Assembly (NCBI GenBank): GCA_964036155.1
Contig: OZ038422.1
Span: forward strand, 7,339,201 to 7,403,200
Length of the DNA: 64,000 nt
Reading direction: 5' to 3'
From: Diploscapter coronatus
Taxonomy: Eukaryota; Nematoda; Chromadorea; Rhabditida; Rhabditidae
Of this stretch, positions 31,826 through 43,651 are shown in pieces. The notes below the pieces were generated by a model. That model worked only from the letters and a program-made list of their open reading frames with translations, did no database searches and was not told the origin of the DNA. Within the stretch, counting starts at the first letter, position 1. Each line of letters begins with the position of its first letter. A program made the translations under genes and the position numbers.

Positions 31826-34800
31826 ATGCTCAAAACTGTCCTAGTCATATTTCTAATACATTCTGGATATTCATTAGCCAAACAGTAAGTAATAATCAGT
31901 CAATGGCTTGTTGCAAGAGGCGTTTGAAGTTTTGCCTGGAAACTCTTCAAAATATTTTTGAAGACTGAAAGAAAAATGCATTCCAAAGCTTGATCTCATC
32001 TTTCAAATTTAAAATGTTTCTTTCTTCAAAGGCTCTTGCTTTTAGAAAAAAAACCTAATGAAGTTTCATCCTCGCCATTGAAATTTTAAAATTGCCCTTC
32101 TTCTTGTGTTTCTAGCTTGAAAAATCTTATGGCAAGTTTCTCGGATTTTAGGTATTACGATAGGCACTGCAACACATTGAACTGCATGAGCAAGGACGAG
32201 TACATCAGTGAAATCAAGTCACTCAAGTCACAGCTCGCATCTCATGACCCTTACCAGAATCCTGAATTTTGGAAGCAATTTCGTAAACCGTCGACTGTCA
32301 AGGTTCCACAACTAGCTGGAAGAAATGCGCTTCTCTCTCAATTAGGTAGGACTCGTTTTTGAGCAGACCGAAGCCCCAGAATTTTTATGGCATTAGTTTA
32401 TTTTCAATAGTTAGGCCAATAATTAGGAAGAGTTGTTTTGTAGCATGCATAGGTGAGATGAAATTATGCATCTATTCATAAATCATTCTTAGAAGTGGAT
32501 TAAGTTATTCTTTGTAGAAAAATTATAATATAGCTTTTAGAACTCAATGAATTTTCCGTTGATTTTTCAGGAAATAAAATCATTACTCTATCCACTACGA
32601 AAGATCTTTCTAAAATAGATGTAGAATTTCATCACACATCTGCTAAAGTATAATTTTCGGAATGATTAGATGAACGATTTTTGACAAATTTCTCAGGAAT
32701 TGTTGTATAGCTTACCCTTGTTTGTGAGTATTTTCTAATCTCAAATTTTAGATAGCTCAAGGCTTACGACAACGATGCAGCCTCAACAGAGTAATCAGCA
32801 TTTCATCTCTGAAAGAATGATATCACTATAAATTGATAATTTTAGCAACGACGCCACCTGATGACACCTGCACGATCTGCCATTCGAAACCCTGCTTGAA
32901 TGGAGGAGTCTGCATTCCTGATGAAATAAATCCCTTCACGAACTACACGTAAGGGAAAAAATCAAACTATGAGGCGAATTTGATTCCTTTCAGTTGCGTA
33001 TGTCCTTGGAATTACAACGGACACGATTGTGAGAACGAATTGATATGCGAAGCGAATACGTGCGGAGCCAATGCCACTTGCAGCATCAACAACAATCAGA
33101 TCAATTGTGTGTGCAACAGAGGGCTTTCTGGTGATTTCATTAGATCTTTGAGAAGGTTAAAAAATGTATTCAGGAAATCCATGGGAAGGGTGTTCTCTTG
33201 TAGCCAAAACAACGTGCTTGGAAACAGATCCTCACTACACCACTTTCGATGGACTATACTATGACTACATGGGAACCTGTCCGTACAAGTTCAGCACCCC
33301 CTGCACTGGCAGTTTTCCTGGTGACTACTCTCCATTCACAGTTCGAGTTCGAAATGCCTTGCATTCTCCAAATGCGTGAGCTCATGCATTTAGACAGCAT
33401 CAAAGCAAATGATGTGTTTATTTAGGAGCGTATCTTGGGTGAGTGAAGTCGAGGTGGACATGTACAATCAGACCGTCCACATCCAGTATCCAACAAGGAA
33501 GATCTTCTTCAACAAGCAATTGATTACAACGCCCTATCGATGGCCGAACGTGTCCTCTGTTTTGGTACGCATAGGAGGATGATACCATATTTGTGAAGAA
33601 TTTGACTCTTTAGATATCCATTGATTACGATGGAAGTAAATTTTCCGTCACAAACGCAGACACAGTGCAAGTCACCTTCGATCAAGCGAATGCCTGCTTA
33701 AGAGTGAGGAGTCATTGAATAACTAATCCCTATCGTTCAATAAATCCATCTTGTTTCTAGGTCCCCGATATTCCCGAATTTCAAGGGAACCAAACGCTAT
33801 GTGGCTCTGCAGGAAACTTGGATGGCAACCCGTATGACGATATCGCTGATATGTAAGTGTTCCCAACTAGCGGTGTACGTAAATGAAGTTGGAAATTTCT
33901 AAAACGTAAACGTAAATGATATCTCAAACTCTGCGAAAATGTAAATGACTGAAAATGATCGAAAACCTAAACGAAATTTCCGTACACTCATATTCTCAAA
34001 TGAATTGTACAAGGCAAATTTATCCGTTATAGAAATGGAACCTATCTTGTCGACTACAATGATATAGACACAATGATGAAGATGATCGACACTTGGCGAG
34101 TTCCCCTCAATGAGTGGCTCTACGAAGCGCCCTACGATGACATCAGCTGCATGAGTGGATACGACATGAGAGGAGCAAACGAATGCGTTCGTTAACATTC
34201 ATTTTGGATCCACATGGACAAATTTCAGAGAGAACAACAAAACCATGCACAACAGGTGTGTCTGCCAATTCGTCAAGCGAGCGGAGGCACTGGAATATTC
34301 GCAGCTTGCAAGGACATGGGACCTGACGTCATCCAGGTATATTGGACGATACTTCGGTTTGCGCATTTTTCAGCCACAATTTTAGAAATACTATGATGAC
34401 TGTGTTATGGACGTGTGCAGCGACGAGACCTTCCTCTGTGCCGAATTCGGCCAGTTCTACTCCAGATGCCAAGCCCTTCTTCCCGACACAGATATTCCTG
34501 ACTGGAGAGAAGACACGAGTTGCCAGATTTCGTGCCCCGTAAATTCGCACTATTCGGCCTGCAAATCATCGTGTCCAGCGACATGCAATGACCATTCCAG
34601 CACTAAATGCGATCAAGGCATTGTGAACTAACAAGTATTGGAGCAAATTGGCTCATTTCAGGATGTTCTGATGGCTGCACCTGCAACCCGAACTACGTGA
34701 TGGACATGACTCATCTCGAGCAACTCACTTGCATTCTTGTCACTGAATGTGGCTGCACGGATGAGTTTGGACAACCACATTCAGGTATCATCTTATATTT

Positions 34801-36976
34801 AACATGTGCTGGCAATCCTCCAGAGCAGAATACAGATAGCGTATTAGCGATACGGGGAAGGGTCATCGGAAACTGGGGCGAGTCACTCATGAATTAATAG
34901 CTTTGTTTCAGCTCATGATGTCTGGCTCACCGACAGCTGCCAACTCTACAACTATTGCTCCAATGGAACACACATCGAGAAGGTATTTCTGACGAAATAT
35001 TCTTATTTATGGGGGCCGGAGAGAAGGCAATTATGGGCTTTTTGGAAACCGCGAGACCACGAGACACAAGACATAGGCGAAATAGTATTGGGTTAGGGTA
35101 GGGTATGGAGGATGATAAGCTTTCCTTTTCCACGCCATTTCTTAATGTCTCGTGGGCATGAAGCAACAGTGCGCAAAACTAATAGACCAGAGTATGCGGA
35201 GTATGAATTTGAAAACTTTGAAATGGAGCCGGAGTTCCGAGGCCCAAAAACATCCGGAATCAGAGTTTTTAGAAATCGAAATCCGCGTACTCTTGTAGTA
35301 GACATTCCTTACTCACCCCTAGATCTATACGCCACTTTGCCAAATTGTGACATTGTACCATTTTCAAATACCCCTAGAGAATAAATTTAGCCGTCTCACT
35401 GTGGTACGAATGCTCACTGCGATATATTGGGTGGAGTAATGACTTGTGTGTGCGATCAAGGCTATCAAGGAGATGGGCAAGCCAATCCATCACTCAACAA
35501 AAAGTTGATCCTCGAATTTCAGCTACAACTGCACTGATATCAATGAGTGTCTCGATCAGAGTGTCTGTGGACAACAAGAGGGGCACGGGAGATGCAATAA
35601 TTTTCCAGGTATTAAAAATAAGAGTTTTTTCTCGATCAGACGATATAAAGTTAGAAGAGGGTCGGAAAACGTCCTCTCATTTTACACACTTCCGATATGT
35701 CATGATATCGCAACCTAGCACCAAGTTTAAATTTCCGTCAAGATAATGATTCGTTCACGATTCATAAACTTGATAGTTTAGGAGGCCACAATTGCTCCTG
35801 CTACGACTGGTTCAATGGCACGAATTGCCAGGCATATAATCCACGTCGGCACTGCTCCGATCTTCAACTCTATGATGGACAAACAAACAGTGGCGTCTAT
35901 TCGTAAGTTGGAGCTGGGTTGTTTTCACCTACTGAATTCACTAGATATCACTACCGTAGTTATTAGAATTTACTAGATACTTTTTTTCTTAAAATCTAGT
36001 GAAATCAACAGATGATGGACATTTATGACCAAATACTACATGAAGAGGGGTGTACGGAATTCCAATTCTATTTCTGATCTCGGCGAAGTTTCAATTCCAC
36101 ACACCTCAGACATGAAATAATCGTTTTTATTCGCAGGAACTTTCTTCAGAATCTTCCCATACGGTCCAAATGCTGCATCGATTGATGTGATATGCGACAT
36201 GGACTCTCAGGGCGGTGGGTGGACGATCGTCTCTCAAGTGGCAGACAACAATCCCACGTTCTTCTCGGGCAAAGCGATGCAGGACTACAAAAGTGGATTC
36301 GGATCAGCCAGAGACGGCAGTGTCTGGCTTGGACTTGATAATCTCTATCGAGTGACTTCAATTGTTAGCATGAGGTGGATAGTTTCAATCAAACTTCAAC
36401 AGAGATGAAATTTTAGTCTGAAAGTGAACGTTGAACAATGCTCTACTACTTCAAACGGCACATTGGACTCGTATTGCATCTATCCTAAATTTAGCATAGA
36501 CGGTCAAACTCGAGCGATTATTCCACAGGCAATTAATAACCGTTCTAACATTTAGATCCAATTACAATTTTACAATTCTAGAAATGCAGTGGAACATTTG
36601 AATCACCTCAGGACCCATGGGCAGTGTGGGATCTCACTCTACCTGGCCCAGTTTTCTCCAGTCCCGACAATGATACGACAGGCAAATAACTTTTTGCATC
36701 CCCTCCAATCAATTTGAAACTTCAGGAGCTTGCACAGAATATTTCCAAAACACCGGATTCTGGTTCTACAAACGAAGTGCAATCGACTTGTGTGGACCAG
36801 CCAATCTAAACGGAGTCCGTTATTCGTGCACCAATCTGCCGTCCCCCAATGATCTTCCGACCTATCTCCGATTCAACTCGAACCCCGTGTCAAACGCGAG
36901 AATGGCCATTCGACCCACCCAATACCCCAATTATGATGTGTTCAAGCCTCCAGTGTCAACGACTCCTTCACCATAA
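31826..36976 (+). CDS. Secreted VWD-C8-TIL-EGF-fibrinogen-like mosaic protein
   Basis: A large extracellular protein. Signal peptide MLKTVLVIFLIHSGYSLA. An N-terminal unique region follows (QYYDRHCNTLNCMSKDEYIS...). Then two EGF-like modules (CHSKPCLNGGVCIP...CVCPWNYNGHDC; CGANATCSINNNQINCVCNRG). A VWD domain runs from CLETDPHYTTFDGLYYDYMG to LCGSAGNLDGNPYDDI. A C8 segment (FAACKDMGPDVIQKYYDDC) and a TIL Cys-rich module (CPVNSHYSACKSSCPATC...CTCNPNYV) come next. Two more EGF-like modules (CGTNAHCDILGGVMTCVCDQG; TDINECLDQSVCG) follow. The protein ends with a fibrinogen-like start (QTNSGVYSIFPYG, VICDMDSQGGGWTIVSQ) whose C-terminal half diverges strongly. More than 20 exons. One intron (35477) uses GC-AG, and a MITE sits in another. 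Exons near 32700-32810 are the least certain. The layout suggests a cuticle, gut-lumen or matrix adhesive protein. Confidence 0.85.
35037..35165. mobile_element. MITE-like element, family A copy 2 (right end lost)
   Basis: Starts TTTGGAAACCGCGAGACCACG and shares GCGAAATAGTA and the pyrimidine-rich TTTCC...CCATTTCTTAATGTCTC with copy 1. The right terminal repeat stops at GTCTCGTGG and the expected CGCGGTTTCC is absent. It lies within an intron of the VWD gene. Confidence 0.65.
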
Positions 36977-36985
36977 TTTACCTCT

Positions 36986-37010
36986 TATTATTAATAATAA
37001 TAATAATAAA
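36986..37010. repeat. (ATT/AAT)n microsatellite
   Basis: A short run of TTATTATTAATAATAATAA just after the VWD stop codon. Confidence 0.85.
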
Positions 37011-37237
37011 TTGTTAACTGATCATCTATCAATTTCTAGATTTTCAAATTATGTTCTCTTCTAATATTCTCACATCAAATCTTTGGGAATAAAGTGAATT
37101 ATAAGAATATCAAGTTCTGTCATTGATTTTGATGTTTCGTTTTAAATAAAGGTTCATATTCTATCACATTTCAGTTCCGCATTGCAGCAACGTTAAGACG
37201 GTAGTTACTAAATTCCGTCAGTACTGACGGACTCTAT

Positions 37238-37345
37238 AGCTTGATTTATGGTAGGTAGACTAGAGTAGAGCGAAATGGTGTGGAAAGAGAAAGCCTACCA
37301 TCCTATTTCGCATGTCATACGGTTTCCAGATAGCCGACCGTGATT
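37238..37345. mobile_element. MITE-like element, family A copy 3 (inverted, diverged)
   Basis: On the minus strand it reads GGAAACCGTATGACATGCGAAA, then GGATGGTAGGCTTTCTCTTT and CCATTTCGCTC. These match, in order, the left arm, core and right half of copies 1 and 2. The far arm is degraded. Confidence 0.6.
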
Positions 37346-38079
37346 ACGTTTACTTGTGGAATGGCTCTTAAGGAAAAACTTATTGTTAGAAGTTAAACCT
37401 CGCCACCGATATGCCCAAGGCATGCCGTGAATGGGAAGTTAGTAAGCCCATAGGTTTTCATAAATAATCCCCTTCTGAGACAAATTAGATCTCGTTAACT
37501 GTTTTCAAAAACAATTTTTCTAGAGAAATTCAAAAGTAAGTTGTTAAATTATGAATGAACATCCTGTATGTTTTCTTCCTGCCCATTTCAAATTTCTCCT
37601 TCTCATTCATATATCAAAAAAGCTTGTCATCATATTGTTATCTCGAAAAAAGTAAAGTTCCAATTTTCCATTCTTGCTAATTTTTAGTCGACATTTAACG
37701 GCAACGATAACAGGATAACGGTATTTTCGTCACTGCATAAATGAGCGCCACGACACCTGATATCGAAATGTCAATGGATCACCGAGTTCTGAATATTCTC
37801 CTGTTTTTGAAATGTCAACTTTTAAAAGTCAGTCTCGTCATCCATAAAACAACAATATTATTATTATTGTTGTCACCGCATTCAGTGCAGTAGCTAATGC
37901 AACCGTTCTGATGAAGTCTGACGAAATGTTGCGTTGCAAATTTATTCTATTCTCACTAAAAGTCGACTAAGATGGCGAAATCTTTCGCCATCCTCCATTG
38001 TCTGTCCCTGCCCTATAAATGCCCGACCTCCTGGCTCAGTCCCTCCCAATTTCTTCCTTTCTTTTTCCCTCTCCCCTCT

Positions 38080-39998
38080 ATGGAAAGTTCGAAACCGGTC
38101 GCGCAGGACTTCGACTATTTGCTTGTGTTGGACTTTGAAGCGACCTGCATCGAAAATGATAAAATTCAGCCTGTCCAGGTTTTTTTTTTTTTTTTTTTTA
38201 ATTTGTGTATTTCTAGATTTTTAAAACAAAAATATCATTTTTAATTCTTGATTTTCAGGAGATTATTGAATTTCCGGTTATCGCTATAAACACTGATGGC
38301 TGGAAGGAGACCGCGGTCTTTCACCAGTACGTTAAACCCACGGTCAACCCAATTCTAACGACCTTTTGCACCTCGCTTACCGGAATTACTCAGGTACCAA
38401 AATTGAATTGATTTCAAAAAGGGTTTTTATACCTTTATTATTACTTTTTAATTATAGGCGTAGTATGTTGAAAATTAGCAATAAAAATATATTTCAACAA
38501 ATTTATATTTATTATTTTGGACTAATAATTTCGAGCTTTTTTATTGGAGATAAGATACAAAAAAAATCAAGATAAGTTTTAAAAAATGTTAAAACGTTCA
38601 ATTTCTCCTGTTCTTCAATCGTTGATTGCTTTCATACTAACCAGAAAGAAATTCTAGAGAATTGTAGATATTCCCAACCAAATTATTTAATTAGTTAATT
38701 TTTAAGAACACGGTTGACAATGGAAAAGCGTTGTCCGAAGTTCTGGAAGATTTTGATTTTTGGTTGGAAGAGGTTCGGTTTTTTTTTATTTCTGAAAAAA
38801 AATTAATTTTCAGAACCAAATTAAACAGACGAATTTCACATTCGTTACGTGCGGTGACTGGGACCTGAAATTTGCTTTGCCGGACGAATGCCAAGCCAAG
38901 AAAATGCAGATACCTGAGTAAATATTATTTTTATTATTAAAAAGATTTGCTTTTAGATTTTTTCCATTTTTTGAAAATTAAATAAAAATTCAGGTACTTC
39001 ACGAAATGGATCAACGTGAAGAAAGCCTACGCGGAGCACACCGGCAGTTTTCCCAAATACGGCCTGCAAAGTCTGCTCGCCAAATGCAATTTGACTTTTG
39101 AGGTAAGAGACTTTAATTCTTAAAAAATTAAGAATAAATAAATTTCTGATGTCGGTTTTATAAACTACAGGAAAACGCTATGGACTACCCTGATAATTCC
39201 TTTTCTATTGCTCTTTCTGAAGCTCAAAATCATGTTTTTAATATTTATATACGTTTCATGAAGACTTGAATTACTTTTCACTATATTGCATTTCAATTTA
39301 CTATTAGTGTGCATTGTGTCAGAACATATCTAAATTAAGTTTTCGATCATTTTCAAAAATAATTTATAACAATTTCTGGTGCATTTGAAATTGATAATAC
39401 AATTAAGTTTTGCCAAAACATCTAAAATTAAGAAAAGATCCTGTTCAGGGCCGACCCCACAGCGGTATCGACGACACGAAGAATACTTGCAGGATTGTCG
39501 AATCGCTCTATAAGAGTGGCTACAAGTTTAGGTAAAATTCTAAATTTAGAGTAAATTTGATTTATGTCGAAAAGCTTTATTCTTTGTCAAAAATACTATT
39601 CTTTTCATTGGCGCAAAAAAACTCGTTCAAAAAGCCGATTTCAAAACGCAGCTCTATGATACATTCACGTAAGCGGATATTAGAAATCAGACTAATGAAA
39701 GCCAAAATTTTGGAAGAAAAAACCTATCATGAACCTTTGAAATTCTATTATTTCCCTTCGAAAATCCAATATTTCAAAGGCTCATTCTTATATTGTAGAA
39801 AGAGGTCATAAATTGATTCTTAGCTAAAAGTTAGTAATACCGTGGCGAGAATAAAATGAGCAGGAAGATATAAAAATAACTTGAAATAATTTATTTTAAA
39901 AATTGCAGTAATCCTCGAAATTAGCATATTCCTCTATTTTCAGGTTCACTAACCTCAAACCAACCATGATTAGAAAAGGGCAAGAAAATCGGTGTTAG
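38080..39998 (+). CDS. ERI1-family 3'-5' exoribonuclease (DEDDh)
   Basis: RNase of the ERI1/ERI3 family, acting on 3' ends of small RNAs, histone mRNA or rRNA depending on the member. All four DEDDh residues are visible: YLLVLDFEATCIEND (D and E), FVTCGDWDLKFAL (D) and GRPHSGIDDTKNTCRI (H and D). Other family blocks are EIIEFPVIAINTDGW, FHQYVKPTVNPILTTFC, FTKWINVKKAYAE and YGLQSLLAKCNLTFEG. There is no N-terminal SAP domain, so it is closer to short ERI3-like members than to ERI-1 itself. I chose ATG 38080 (MESSKPVAQDFDYLL). An in-frame ATG at 37972 would add 36 hydrophobic residues but precedes a TATA-like box. At the 3' end, a weaker donor before 39993 could join to an open exon that ends at 40189, adding about 48 residues. 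Confidence 0.92.
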
Positions 39999-41018
39999 GT
40001 AATTTTTTAGATTTTTAGAAAAAATCAAATTTTAAATTAAGACTATTCAGGCTTCAAGTCATCAATCAACATTTGACAAGAATGGTTAATAGGCATATAA
40101 ATGGAGACTTCCATCGGATACTAGTCATGCAGAAAAGTGAAAAATATCGAACAACTCGTCGATTTCACATATTCAAGACTTTGATCTAATTATTCGAGAA
40201 TTATTTATGTGCCTGTAAATAAAATTTCATTTTTTTCTGAAAATATGAAAGATTCGTGGCAGGAACGAGAACAATACACAATTGTAAGAAAAAAACACAC
40301 ATTTAGCACATGATTCAATTTCTATGCATAAGTGAAGTGAAGCGCAGATACTCGGGAAAATATTACGGAGGCTATTTCTCCGAGTAATAATTGTCCATAA
40401 TCATTTCGCTTTTCACTCATTTCTTATCATCCCTTCTCCAAAGATGATGATCTTCTTTAACAAAATACTCGGAGATTTTTGTGAAGAAGTCACCATTTCT
40501 GGGAAGGAATGATGGGAAATTGGTTGAACGATTACTATTCGCGCTTCGATTTTCGCATTGGAGCGCACCCACTAGTCGTACCGATTAATGTAAGAAAAGT
40601 ATAAGCGATATTTTAGTCTCGATTATCTTTCAAGGAAAGCTTTTTCGATTAGAAAAAGATCCATGAAAAGTTGCATTGTTTGTTTCAAAGACTCGGTCCA
40701 TTCTTTTCTCTTTCCTCTCAATTCCCAGAATGCTGAATTTGGTTAGAACGGGCTGCCGGAATGCAGATAAATTGGCCTGACATTCAGACGCATCCATCCA
40801 TTCCCTTACCCCATTTCCAAGAAAGGGCAGCATTTCCCTTCCTTTCTTTTTCTCTAGCCGAGCTCTTTTTGTCTTTCTCCCCCTTCCTCCCTCTGTCTTC
40901 ACACCCGCATTTATCTTCCACTTTGTTCTGGCGACTCGAGTTTTAGTTAAACTCGTGCATTTCTCTTGAATTTTGTAAATTTACTAGGAACCACCAAGCC
41001 ACTTTTTTTAGCTAATCA
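39999..41018. other. Intergenic region
   Basis: About 1 kb. A possible alternative last exon of the ERI1-like gene lies at about 40052-40189. The pyrimidine-rich stretch 40790-40920 just before the methyltransferase start may be promoter or 5' UTR. Nothing else was recognized. Confidence 0.4.
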
Positions 41019-42886
41019 ATGTCACTGCCAACACCGCAGTACAAGTTGAGTGCCTTGCGAAATGGAGAGGTCTACGAGCCTGCAGAGGACACTTTCCTGC
41101 TCATCGATGCCATCGAAAAGGATATCAAAGTGGGAGTTTTTCAGACAAATTTAGAAATTGTCAGAATTTCCCAGGATATTCGTTCTCGACAGCCACAAAT
41201 CGTGCTGGAAATCGGCTGCGGCAGCGGAGTCGTGTCGACTTTCGTCAATCAGGTAATTCGATTTGCTACAAGTTGAAAATATGCAACGCTTCTGCACAGA
41301 CTAGGCCAGGGAGAATTTGAAATTTTAAAATTATTACTGAACCCTAAATCTCAAAATGATATAGAATATTATTTTAAAGAAAGATGGAATAAAATTTTTT
41401 ATCTATCCAAAAAAGACATTTTCAAACCAAAAGTTCCAATTTCCAGATGAAACTGAGATTTTTATTCGGTTCTTGGATATACGTTAAACTATTTCAATTT
41501 TACGAATCGGATCTAAAAATTTAATACAACCTCATTTCCAGGCTCTGCATCGAAAAGTCGTGTCGATAGCCACAGATGTGAATGCAAAGGCACTGGAATG
41601 CAGTCTGGAAACAGCGCGCATGAACGGAGTCAATCTCGAAGTGATACGCTCGGATTTGGATCAGGGACTTCAGCGATTACAGGTTGGATTTTTTAGTCTT
41701 TTAGAGAAAGAAATGTTTAGAAAGTGAAATAAATTTCAAAAAGTTAGGAACCATTTTGATAAAATTCCGTTCTGTTGAGTATTTTCATCATTTTATTCGC
41801 CATATCTTTTCTTTTCTAGTAAAAATTGAATTCAAATTCTTTTCACAACTGATTCGCGCTATGAGGAATGACGACGTGAATCTATTCCCCCAATTTAGGG
41901 CAAAGTCGATTTGCTGCTCTTCAATCCACCTTACGTTCCGACGAGTGAAGAGGCCAAATCCAATATTGTAAGTTCATTCTCTCATCGAGTCAATTCACGA
42001 ATTTTGAGCAGGAAAAATGTGGAATATTCCCTAATATCATCTATGATTTAATTTAATGAGAATATTCTTGTGGGTGATAAGATCTAGGTGAAGAATAGCA
42101 CATGAGAATTATCACTCGATTTCCTGCAAAAGTTACAGATATTCATATTTTGAAAAATGATTTTAACAATGATCATTTTCTCAGGAGATTCATTCTTTTG
42201 CTTATGGTTAAATTTCTATTTTCAGGAAAAATGTTGGGCAGGAGGACCAAGTGGTCGGTCGACACTCGACCGGCTGCTGCCCCGAGTGTCTGATCTACTT
42301 TCTCCTAAAGGTATGCCCCCCATTTTCCTATGCCTTTCTCATGCTTCTATCCAACGTCTGCTTATCAGTTTGGTAGTTCTACTGACAGTCTGTCTTGAAT
42401 CATAACAGCCTACCGAGCAATTGGGCGGAGCATGCAGCAGGTGGTTGCTTTATCTCATCTGAATGTTGCTTCTGATAATCTGCATCCACGCAGTCGTCGA
42501 GTCGCGCTAGGTGGGAGCATCTTTCTGTTGTGCTTGTCAATCTTTAGAACTAACAAACCATTCTATTCTTGCACAAATAGTGATAAAATCGCATTCATAC
42601 ATTCAGTAATAAATTATAAAAAAAAAGGATGAATTGCTAAATATGCTTCACTGTTATATACAAATAAAACGCCTTATCTCAATAATCATGCCAAAAATTT
42701 CATGAAATAATTGTTGACGCCGAACGAATAATCATTAAAATTTCAGGCGTATTCTACCTGGTGGCTCTGCACGCGAACGACATTCCGAGTCTGCTGCGAT
42801 TCTCCGACCAACTCAAAGGGAACGTGTCGATGGAGAGACGGTGCGGCATCGAGCATCTCTATATCCTCAGATTCGTCAGGATATGA
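41019..42886 (+). CDS. N6AMT1: HemK2/N6AMT1-type protein (eRF1 glutamine) methyltransferase
   Basis: A SAM-dependent class I methyltransferase; the family (MTQ2 in yeast) methylates the GGQ glutamine of release factor eRF1 with TRMT112. The start MSLPTPQYKLSALRNGEVYEP leads to AEDTFLLIDAI. The SAM-binding motif I is VLEIGCGSGVVSTFV. Motif II is IATDVNAKALECS. The diagnostic catalytic NPPY is in LLLFNPPYVPTSEEA. Then come GGPSGRSTLDRLLPRV, LLSPKGVFYLVALHANDI and a short C-terminus ending HLYILRFVRI. Length is about 220 residues plus a small extra segment after DAIEKDIK (FQTNLEIVRIS), which may be an in-frame retained piece. Six or seven exons. The intron before the GVFYL exon contains an open in-phase cassette (separate entry). 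Confidence 0.94.
42409..42510 (+). other. Candidate 102-nt cassette exon inside N6AMT1 intron
   Basis: The segment is bounded by a consensus acceptor (ATAACAG) and donor (CTAG|GTGGGA). It is exactly 34 codons long, phase 1 to phase 1 like the host intron, and open in the host frame (AYRAIGRSMQQVVALSHLN...). Its base composition is more GC-rich than the surrounding intron. Inclusion would insert 34 residues between LLSPK and VFYLV, in the middle of a core strand, so it would probably alter or abolish activity. It may be chance. Confidence 0.35.
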
Positions 42887-43651
42887 CAATAGTTCCTGTA
42901 ATTGTTCGCTTATAGTAATATTTTTATTTTCTTTTTTATTTAGTCTTATCCATTCATTAAAGTTCAAAGTTTATTATTTTCTGGAAGCTACAACTTATTT
43001 ACTGCATTTTCTTCTATTTCTATTCTAAGTATGGAGAAATTAGGCTAGTCAAATGGGTGAAATATCTTATGCGAGCACGGGAAAAATCGCGTTCGTTGAC
43101 TTCCTCTGGGTGTAGACGTACACTATTGCTGTCCAATACAGTTGTAGGCCAATTGCAAGACTTTATTCCATCATTCGATCAAAGGGCAGACAATAACCGA
43201 GCAGTCGTGCTTTGTCCGATCCGGAGAGAGAAGTAAGAATGTGATGCGAGGAAAAGAACTCGATTATACGATAAAAAATAGTCGAAGATAAAAAAAAATC
43301 ATTCGAGATTACCAAAATAGGATAAATGGGTGTGGATTTCCGCAAATACCTTGTGAACTTTTTTTTTTAATTTGTTTAAGTTCATTCCTAATGACCAAAA
43401 TCTTGCCATATGCTTCCGGTTATAATTGATCTCAAAATCATAGTTTACTATTCTGAATTCTTCCAATACATGTGCATTTTCGCACCTCAACGAGTGGTTG
43501 TGTCTTTTATAATGGGAATAAAGCAATGAATAATTGCAAATAATCTTGGACATTGCTGCTTTGATAGTTTAGTGAAATCGGTGGTTGTTTTCACTCCACT
43601 GCTCGTCTGCTGCACCATAATTTTGCTCATTCCTGCACTGCCATCTTGACG
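42887..43651. other. Intergenic region
   Basis: About 760 bp between the methyltransferase and GILT genes. Minus-strand open frames at 42743-42967 and 43299-43553 are shadows or AT-rich chance frames. No RNA gene was recognized. Confidence 0.4.

Larger units (their letters stand above)
36977..38079. other. Intergenic region between the VWD and ERI1-like genes
   Basis: About 1.1 kb. It contains AATAAA at about 37089 (VWD polyadenylation), a trinucleotide repeat and a third copy of MITE family A. A TATAAATG near 38015 lies 60-70 bp upstream of the chosen ERI1 start. No other gene was seen. Confidence 0.45.

Noticed and set aside
42743..42967. Minus-strand frame MNFNEWIRLNKKENK...
   Set aside because: Antisense of the last N6AMT1 exon plus AT-rich flank; no start context or family.
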